Positions 57,782 to 64,000 of a DNA stretch of 64,000 nt are shown one piece after another. Source of the DNA: Pleurostoma richardsiae (Eukaryota; Ascomycota; Sordariomycetes; Calosphaeriales; Pleurostomataceae); NCBI GenBank assembly GCA_030052745.1, contig JANBVO010000001.1, positions 2,232,001 through 2,296,000 on the forward strand. Direction: 5' to 3'. Numbering within the stretch: position 1 is the first letter of the stretch; every line of letters begins with the position of its first letter. A program made the position numbers and the translations under genes. Under the pieces are notes generated by a model that was not told the origin of the DNA, searched no databases, and saw only the letters and a program-made list of their open reading frames with translations.

Positions 57782-57814
57782 TACGGAGTACTCCGTAACG
57801 TACACCTAGTGTAC
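57782..57814. repeat. 16-bp perfect palindrome next to a second inverted repeat
   Basis: TACGGAGTACTCCGTA (57782-57797) is a perfect palindrome. Two bases on, GTACAC CTA GTGTAC (57800-57814) forms a 6-bp-arm inverted repeat. Similar TACGGAGTACTCCGTA sequences occur, as I recall, scattered through many ascomycete genomes. Confidence 0.65.
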
Positions 57815-58300
57815 ACATCTCCACCCAGTATGCAAACATTCTGAAGTCAGCATGCTCGTTTTATCTACTCTGCCGAAGGCTTCCACTCCAACCATGCCCG
57901 TGACGGGGTACCGGGGCTTAAGCCTCTATCAGCTCCGCCGAGGTCTACACTAAGGTTGCTTTGTGCTCCGTTCTCTCGTGTGCCACCATCTCCAGATCGC
58001 ATGACACGCCTGCACGCATGTTCGCTGACATCTGACAAATACATGCACACGCATGTTGTCAAATCCCCTCCTAAGAGAGACGTTGTCGGATACCCGGAGT
58101 CAAACTGTGCAAGCACAAGAGAGTGCACTGTTGGCTGTACCATGTAGTGTAGAACAGACGAGAGAGTGGTGCATAAGCTGAGGGGCCAAAATAAGTCCCC
58201 TTGAGACTTCCGGCCTGTACGTAGCCGTGAAATGGTGCGACCTTGCCGGGACCACGCTTGTCCATAGTGTACACCCAAGCAAGGCCGTTCGTTGTTCCAC

Positions 58301-58335
58301 AACGGGGCGAACGGCCAACACATGGTCGCCCCGTT
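58301..58335. repeat. 10-bp inverted repeat, 15-nt loop, past F-box gene stop
   Basis: AACGGGGCGA (58301-58310) and TCGCCCCGTT (58326-58335) are exact reverse complements, about 35 bp beyond the F-box gene's stop and within its likely 3' UTR. It would form a stable RNA hairpin; a function is not established. Confidence 0.5.
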
Positions 58336-58369
58336 CGCGCCGTTTGCCGCCTTCCGCTCCGGGCTCCAG

Positions 58370-59413
58370 TCACCCCGTGTGGGCTTGCCCCGGAGCCGGC
58401 GCTGCCTCCAGCAGTATTCCCTCGTGCTCCCACCCCCAGAGCGTCCCCCTCAGCGCCGCCCCCTTGACCCATTCCTGACACAGCTCGATCTCGTCCTCGT
58501 CGCCGTAGAACGACGTCGGCACGTCATACGCCGCGACCCTCATCCTCCCCTCCGGGTCGACGTCCCTCCACCTCCACCTTGGCATCCCCTCCGGCCGCCT
58601 CGCCTCGACGTCGACCAGCACCACCGTCAGCGGCCGGTCCGCGACGGCGAAGTACTCCGTCTTGGGGCACACGCCCTCCTCGAGCCCGTCCGCCCTCGTG
58701 AGCACCAGCGTCTCGAGCCGCGGCGCCGCGCCCACGGCGCGCCAGAACCCGGGCGCCCCGGCGTCGGCGTTGTACAGCGCCAGGCGCCGCAGCCGCGGCC
58801 AGCGCGCCGCCGACGCCCACAGCGGCGGGCCCTCGTCGACGTGCCACTCCGGCTCCGAGACGCGCAGGAACAGCTCGTCGCGCACGCACACCAGCTCCTC
58901 GAGCCGGGCGAGCGCCTCGAAGCCCTGCCGCAGGTTCGCCCGCACGTCTAGGTGGTCGTCCGCGGGCCACAGGCTGCGCAGGGGCATGTCGACGACCAGC
59001 CGGGTCAGCGTGCCGGACACGGTGAGGAAGAGCTCGCGCACCCAGAGGGCGGTGGGAAGGTCGTCCAGGCGGCCCGGCGGGAAGGGCGCAAGGTAGAGCG
59101 AGGTCAGGGACCGCAGGGCGGCGCGGTCCGGGCTGGGAGACGGGGAGGCGGCCTGGATGGAGATGCAGAGGAGGAGGTCGCGGAGGCGAGAACTGGATGT
59201 TATGGAGAGGCAGTGCTGGCGCAGGAGCCGCTTGGCGACGGGGCTGGTGGCCCGGCAGACGAGGGTGAATGCGATGAGGGTCTTGGTGCTGCTCGTAGAC
59301 AGCGGGAGAAAGGCAGCGGGGTTGCTGGGGACGAGGCAGGTGATGATATGGAGGATGAGTTCAAGAGGCAATCGCGGAATGGATTTCATGCTAGCCATCT
59401 TCACTCTCTCCAT
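58370..59413 (-). CDS. F-box protein, hypothetical
   Basis: Single exon, 347 aa. The N-terminus has an F-box-like block, IPRLPLELILHIITCLV, then a region FTLVCRATSPVAKRLLRQH that matches the second half of an F-box. The remainder shows leucine-rich spacing (RLRRLALYN, RLETLVLTRAD), as in fungal F-box proteins with loose LRR-like C-terminal domains, which act as substrate receptors of SCF ubiquitin ligases. Codon usage is strongly G+C-biased, which opens long false frames on the other strand. The ATG at 59413 or codon 6 or 9 could be the start. Substrate is unknown. Confidence 0.75.
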   Translation of the reverse strand: MERVKMASMKSIPRLPLELILHIITCLVPSNPAAFLPLSTSSTKTLIAFTLVCRATSPVAKRLLRQHCLSITSSSRLRDLLLCISIQAASPSPSPDRAALRSLTSLYLAPFPPGRLDDLPTALWVRELFLTVSGTLTRLVVDMPLRSLWPADDHLDVRANLRQGFEALARLEELVCVRDELFLRVSEPEWHVDEGPPLWASAARWPRLRRLALYNADAGAPGFWRAVGAAPRLETLVLTRADGLEEGVCPKTEYFAVADRPLTVVLVDVEARRPEGMPRWRWRDVDPEGRMRVAAYDVPTSFYGDEDEIELCQEWVKGAALRGTLWGWEHEGILLEAAPAPGQAHTG

Positions 59414-59772
59414 TCTCCTTCGACAGTGGTCGGTTCATCTTCTCCTAATGTACGCAGATAGGTGAAATCATGTTATCTCTATGGCTCTTCTTATCTTCAC
59501 GCAGCTGCTGGGTAATGAGTTAGGCCCCGCCGCTCATAAACCATGTTTGCACAAGGGGTGGTGCAAATAAACAACTTGAGCCGTTTAGAGATGGAAGACG
59601 ACGATCCGATGGTCGAGATACGACATGCTCTGAAACATTAGAGATATTGTCCTGTGTTCCTAGCTGTACGATATTCAAGGTGCAAAATTACGGTTGGTGC
59701 GACATTGAACTTGAGTTTTCGATTCAATACGTATTTTATGCCACTTGGGTATACTCATATACACCAGATCCA
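59414..59772. other. Short intergenic stretch
   Basis: A 359-nt spacer between the F-box gene start and the S1 nuclease stop, both on the minus strand. It should hold the F-box promoter and the nuclease 3' UTR. No gene or repeat seen. Confidence 0.55.
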
Positions 59773-60821
59773 TCAGGCCCCTTCATTCGGCCCAAGCGCC
59801 CAGCTCGGATTCGTCCTGAGAATGACCTCGCGATCCATCTTGTAGTCCCCATCTACCAGCTTGTTCAAGTACGTCCCCAAGCGAAGCGCCGCCTTGGCCG
59901 TCTGGATCTCGACAATTGGCACGCCCCCGTCCGCGTACCCACTCGTCGCCAGGTCCGTATCGTTGAACACCTGGCTGTACACGTAGTCGCACGTCCAGCC
60001 GTTGGTGTCGCGCGCCCAATCGAGCGCGCAGCCCAGCGGCGTTGAGGGGTCCACGCAGCTCAGCCAGGATGCCGTGGTCTCGAAGAAGCTGTCGGCCGAG
60101 ATACGCGCCACCAGCCCGGCGAAGAAGGGGTCCAGGCTCGTGTTGGAGAAGCCCGTGACGTTGGCGTCGTAGTAGATGATGGACCCGTCCCACACGGCGT
60201 GCAGCTCCGTCTTCTTGCCGGCGAAGGTCACAGGGAATGAGTTGCCGCCCACAGCGATGCCGGACGCGTGCAGAGGCTGTGTGATGTCGCCGAGGAAGTG
60301 GGTGATCCACTTGAGCGCGTAGGAGCACTGTAGGACAGTGGCAGTCGTGTTGCTCGAGTTGCCGCACTTTGCTGCTGCGATGCAGTGCCGCAGGATCTCG
60401 GTCTGGTTGGCGATGGCGCTTACTATGCAGCCGCCCTCGGTGCAGTCCCGGTTGTAGTGGACGTTACAGTAGGCCGGGGGCTAGATCGGAGTGTCAGATT
60501 CGCGACTCGGTGGTCCTGTCTGCTGGCTGCTTTGGCCTTTAGCGGTGCACTTACATCATCCGACGAGTCGATCCAATGCCACTGGTAGCTGAAGGCTCCC
60601 TCGGTCGTGTGCGCGTACGAATCCGCCCACGCGGCAGCCTTACCAATCGAACCCTCGTACTGGGGCTCGAGGATCTTGGAGATGACGGCTTTGGTGTTTT
60701 CCGTGAGGAAGGTCTCAGCCATGAAGCCGATCTGGTTGTGCACGTCAGTATTCCACGCCGTCGCGGCCCCGGTGAGCGCCAGCAGCTCGAAAGCTCTGCG
60801 GACGACAAAATTGCACAGCAT
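59773..60821 (-). CDS. Secreted S1/P1 nuclease
   Basis: Zinc-dependent single-strand nuclease acting on DNA and RNA. Exons: 60555-60821 and 59773-60480 (324 aa), phase 0. A signal peptide (AFELLALTGAATA) ends just before Trp in WNTDVHNQIGFMAETFL; in this family the mature N-terminal Trp is itself a zinc ligand, which supports the start and the cleavage site. Other metal-binding blocks are FSYQWHWIDSSDD at the intron, HFLGDITQPLHASGIAVGGN, and LHAVWDGSIIYYDANV. Cysteine pairs (YCNVHYNRDC and LSCVDPSTPLGC) match expected disulfides. N-glycosylation sequons include NQTE and NNTS-type sites (GNSSNTT). Probably extracellular, for phosphate and nucleotide scavenging. Confidence 0.94.
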
Positions 60822-61821
60822 CGTAGCAGTCGTCGCCGCATGTAACTCTCAAACCCCTGTTGACGCTGGAAGAGCAGAAAAGCAGGAGACAGGAAAGTCT
60901 CGCTCCCGCCCGCAGCGGACAGCGCTCTCCATGCCTCTTAAAGAACTCAGGGCAGATCTGCGGGAGCCGGCCGAGGTGCTTCTTCTCAACACATCGACAT
61001 TCCTCTTCTGGAGTTGCCCACCGACCTCGTGCCTGTCTAGAGGAAGCTTGGAGACGGCGGATTGCTACTCATTCGAGATTAAGCTCCGCTGATAAGGTGC
61101 GGACCGGCTTCCCGACGCTTCCCGCCGGCCGGGGCGGGATGGGTGGCGCCAATTCGGCACTTGACTGGCCGGAGAGCTTGGGTTGACATCATTCTACATC
61201 CTGCACGCTTCCCGACTAGGAAGGCAGGCACGCGAGCTCTCCAATGCTTTCCCATCAGCCCTTGAAGATTTCTACAGAGACAGCATGTGCCGCGGTTTAG
61301 ACTGCTGTTCTTGACAGGCGGGAGGTCGCAATTTTCAGCAGTCCAAACCGTCTCGATAAGTACCTTACATCTCAGTTGGTGTTGATACTCACTGCCGTAT
61401 AGGTATCAGTCAAGGGGCCCCACTATTGTGGTGACAACCAATCATAAGTAGGTGATAGGACAAGCGCAAGCTTTGTTGCGAACTCTGTAGATAGTGAAGA
61501 TAAAATGATACGAACCGCCTCACTATTTAGTCGTTGGCGATTGCCGTCGTGTCTCCGTTCCTATTTGCTACTTACTATGTATAAGGATTAGAAAGTCTAA
61601 AGATGACCTTACCTACAGCTTAATGTTAATCGGATTTAGCTAGATATCCTCGTACTGCCTCTATTATTTAGGTTATAGGATCTAGGTAGGTAGAGGAGTC
61701 GACAACTCTATTATTTACCTAGAACTGAAGTTTCAATCGATAGTTTATGTACACTACTCCCTTTAGATTTAATACAAGTAGGTGTTCTGAACATTATTCT
61801 CTCTTCCCAGGTTTCCGGCGA
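60822..61821. other. Intergenic 1.0 kb, A+T-rich right half
   Basis: The left part is the nuclease promoter. The stretch 61490-61810 is visibly A+T-rich compared with the rest of the window and contains the 12-bp direct repeat CTCTATTATTTA at 61659-61670 and 61706-61717. No coding feature is seen. It borders the decayed homoaconitase copy. Confidence 0.5.
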
Positions 61822-64000
61822 TTATGCCGTTTTAGCAAGCTCGGCCTTAATCCAAGCTTCGAGTCCTCCTACGGCAATAATCTCTTGTACGTTCGCCGGT
61901 AACTCCCCGACTTGCTCCGTCCACGTCTCCCCTCCAGGACCCTCCGTCACCTCGACAAGGCTCCGTCTGACATCCCACGTCAGGAACCAGCCCGTCCTTC
62001 GCGTAAGGATACGTTTTTCAGTACCCGTTGGTAGCGAGGAAAAGTGAGCCCGTAGGCGCTCGACAAGCCGCGGGACCTCGAGTCCTACCAGAGCGTTGTT
62101 GATGCTATTCCGAGAGAAGATGTTGCTAAAACTAGCGGCGATGACTAATCGGATACCTCAGGCAAGGATTGCGGTAGCTGCCTGCTCTCGCGAAGAACCG
62201 CACCCAAAATTTGAGCCTGAGACGATGATGTCGTTCGGTCTGGCAATTCCATTAAACTCAGGATCGTAGTTGCAGAAGCAAGCTTGAGCCATATCTTTCC
62301 TGGAGACGTTATCCTGATATGTTAGCTTGCCAGGGTAGATGGCATCAGTGTCGAGGTTGTCGGTATCACAAAATACGATCTCGCCGCTGATCTTCTCAGG
62401 AAATCCGGGGAGAATATCGGTGGTAGGCTTGTCGGAGGGCTCCGCGGCAAACTCTACTCTATCGATGAGCGAGTCGAGCTGTTGTACGAATCTAGAAAGC
62501 TCGTTCTCCGTGGTATGTGCCAAGCCGGTGCCGTACCCTGCGTCTACGCCGGACCAATCTTCAGGCACCTTGTAGATGCCCGGGCCAGTGATAACGCCGT
62601 TGAGAGCGCTGGCAGCCACAACCTCAGGACTCGCGAGGTATGCCTTTGCGTCGCGCGAACCCATACGTCCCTTAAAGTTGCGATTGCTGGTGCTGGCGCT
62701 GATGCCGACCTCGCCGGGCTCTAGCAGTCCCTTGCGAGCCCGATGCACGGGCCGCACCCGGCAGGGAGAGACTGAGAGCCGGCCTCGAGTAAGACCTACC
62801 AGTCGCCGGCAGCCTCGGCGGCCTCCTGTTCTGGGGCCGAGGCTGCCGCAATATAGAGCTGGACGCCGTCGGCGATCTTGGGAATAGCGCCGCCGTTCGC
62901 CTCGGCAGCGTCCCTGAAAACCCTGGCAGCAGCCTTGATGTCGGAGGCTCGGCTGTTGGTACAGGACACAATATACGCGCGATCGACTTTGATCTTCTGC
63001 GGCACCAGCTCGTGGAGGGGGGTCGCAACCTTGACCGAATTAGGGCCAGAGACATAAGGCGAGAGTGACGAGAGGTTGAGATAGAGCTGTTTAGCGTATA
63101 CGGCATCGGGATCTGCCGTGACTGGGTTGGCGAAGAGCTCATCCACTCTCTCGTGCGTGATACGCTCCCGCGTATTTCTGTCCTCAAGCATCGCCGCTTC
63201 GGTCGCCTTATACCGCAACCAGCGCTCCAGAGTACGGTCGATAGGGAAAAGGCCAGCAAGACCTCCCCATTCGCAAACCATATTGGCGATCGTCAAGCGA
63301 GTATCGACTAATAGGGTCTCCATCGTCTCCTCGGGTCCCGTAAACTCGACCACATGGTTAAGAATATCGCTCTTAAAAATGCCGCACAAAGCGACGATGA
63401 CATCTTTACCAGTCACACCCGGTGGCAGCCTTCCTGTGAATGTAACACGCGCAACCGGCGCGACATTCCACCACGTTCGGTCAGTAGCCCAAATGCAAGC
63501 AGCATCAGTTCGCACCACGGCTTGTCCGAGACAGCCAATTCCGCCGTAATGGGTACTATGGCTATCCGAAGCAACGTCCATGGTCCCTGGCTAGGCATGC
63601 CCTTCCTCGACCATGATCTGGTGGCCGATTCCTCGGCCCGCGGGGTACCACGAAGTAACTCCATGCTTCTTAGCGAACGCCTCAATGCTCTGATATTTCT
63701 TCAGATTGGCTTCGCTGGTGTTCTGCACGTCGTGATCTAGGGCTATGACGAGCTGCTCCGGCCTGTGTATTTTCGTAGCTCCCATCGATAGGAACTTGGT
63801 TGCAACCGGGAACGAGTTGTCATGGGTAAGTATTGCAGCCGGCTCGATGCTGATGTAGTCCCCACTCCGGACACGCTTGCCTGGGGACAGTCCAACGGCA
63901 TAGCGCTGGATTATCTTTTCGGTGAGGGTTTGGGGCAATCGGTGCTCAGTTGGCGTCGTCTTGGGAGACTCGACATCTTGTGCGCGAAGGCATCGTGATG
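61822..64000 (-). pseudogene. Homoaconitase (LYS4/LysF) copy with internal stops
   Basis: Homologue of mitochondrial homoaconitase (homocitrate to homoisocitrate in the fungal lysine pathway). The sequence can be followed from the window edge, so the 5' end is outside, to a TAA at 61822-61824. Recognisable blocks in order: [79 protein letters not shown], the iron-sulfur ligand block [33 protein letters not shown], and [16 protein letters not shown]. Three in-frame stops sit inside conserved blocks (63591-63593, 62796-62798, 62158-62160), and there is a frame change near 62727-62745. No intron explains them. The rest is intact, so decay looks recent. A working copy presumably lies elsewhere. 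Confidence 0.85.

Larger units (their letters stand above)
56712..58369. other. Intergenic 1.66 kb, no gene called
   Basis: It separates the ubiquitin protease promoter from the 3' end of the second F-box gene. Open frames up to about 190 codons overlap one another on both strands in G+C-rich sequence and show no family blocks. Two inverted repeats lie side by side at 57782-57814, and a 10-bp inverted repeat at 58301-58310 / 58326-58335 lies just past the F-box gene's stop. Confidence 0.45.

Noticed and set aside
1-64000. CRISPR arrays, rRNA genes, intact LTR or other mobile elements
   Set aside because: I looked for regular repeat-spacer patterns, rRNA-like blocks, reverse transcriptase, integrase and transposase motifs and found none.

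Overview
This window is nuclear DNA of a filamentous ascomycete (Pezizomycotina; the gene families suggest Sordariomycetes, but I would not name a genus). The grounds are short GT-AG introns of about 48-92 nt, genes on both strands with 0.4-2.2 kb spacers, and Pezizomycotina-expanded families: HET, Clr5, 2EXR, LaeA-like methyltransferases, DUF7025-type AAA ATPases and fungal ankyrin proteins. I support 24 protein loci. Two are cut by the window edges (atg11 on the left, a decayed homoaconitase copy on the right). I recognise no RNA gene, CRISPR array or intact mobile element.

Layout. 0-9 kb: 3' part of atg11, mitochondrial ribosomal protein bL9m, a 2EXR protein and a nine-exon LaeA-like methyltransferase. 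9-24 kb, accessory in character: a Clr5 protein head-to-head with a DUF7025/AAA ATPase, a small proline-rich protein with a glycine-rich hydrophobic tail, a secreted S28 prolyl peptidase, and an F-box-like gene that carries an apparent frameshift. 24-34 kb: an HSL-type esterase, then three minus-strand genes in a row (a HET protein and two ankyrin proteins, one with a Helo-like N-terminus), which could be a self/non-self recognition locus. 34-45 kb: a CPA2 Na+/H+ antiporter, ribosomal protein eL18 and two convergent MFS transporters. 45-57 kb, mostly housekeeping: a GT31-type glycosyltransferase with a PAN-like tail, an Osh4/Kes1 oxysterol-binding protein, class II fructose-bisphosphate aldolase and a membrane-anchored ubiquitin protease. 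57-64 kb: a second F-box protein, an S1/P1 nuclease, and a homoaconitase copy with three in-frame stops and one frameshift.

Exons were placed by hand. For each spliced gene the donor and acceptor were chosen so that phases agree and conserved residues stay in frame. Five genes gave full-length proteins of the size expected for their families: aldolase 360 aa, eL18 183 aa, Kes1-like 422 aa, S1 nuclease 324 aa and methyltransferase 372 aa. There is no obvious biosynthetic cluster. The main points for a second look are the HET/Helo-ankyrin trio, the decaying homoaconitase copy, the methyltransferase with two GC-AG introns and a 13-nt exon, the frameshifted F-box-like gene, and several inverted repeats in intergenic DNA.
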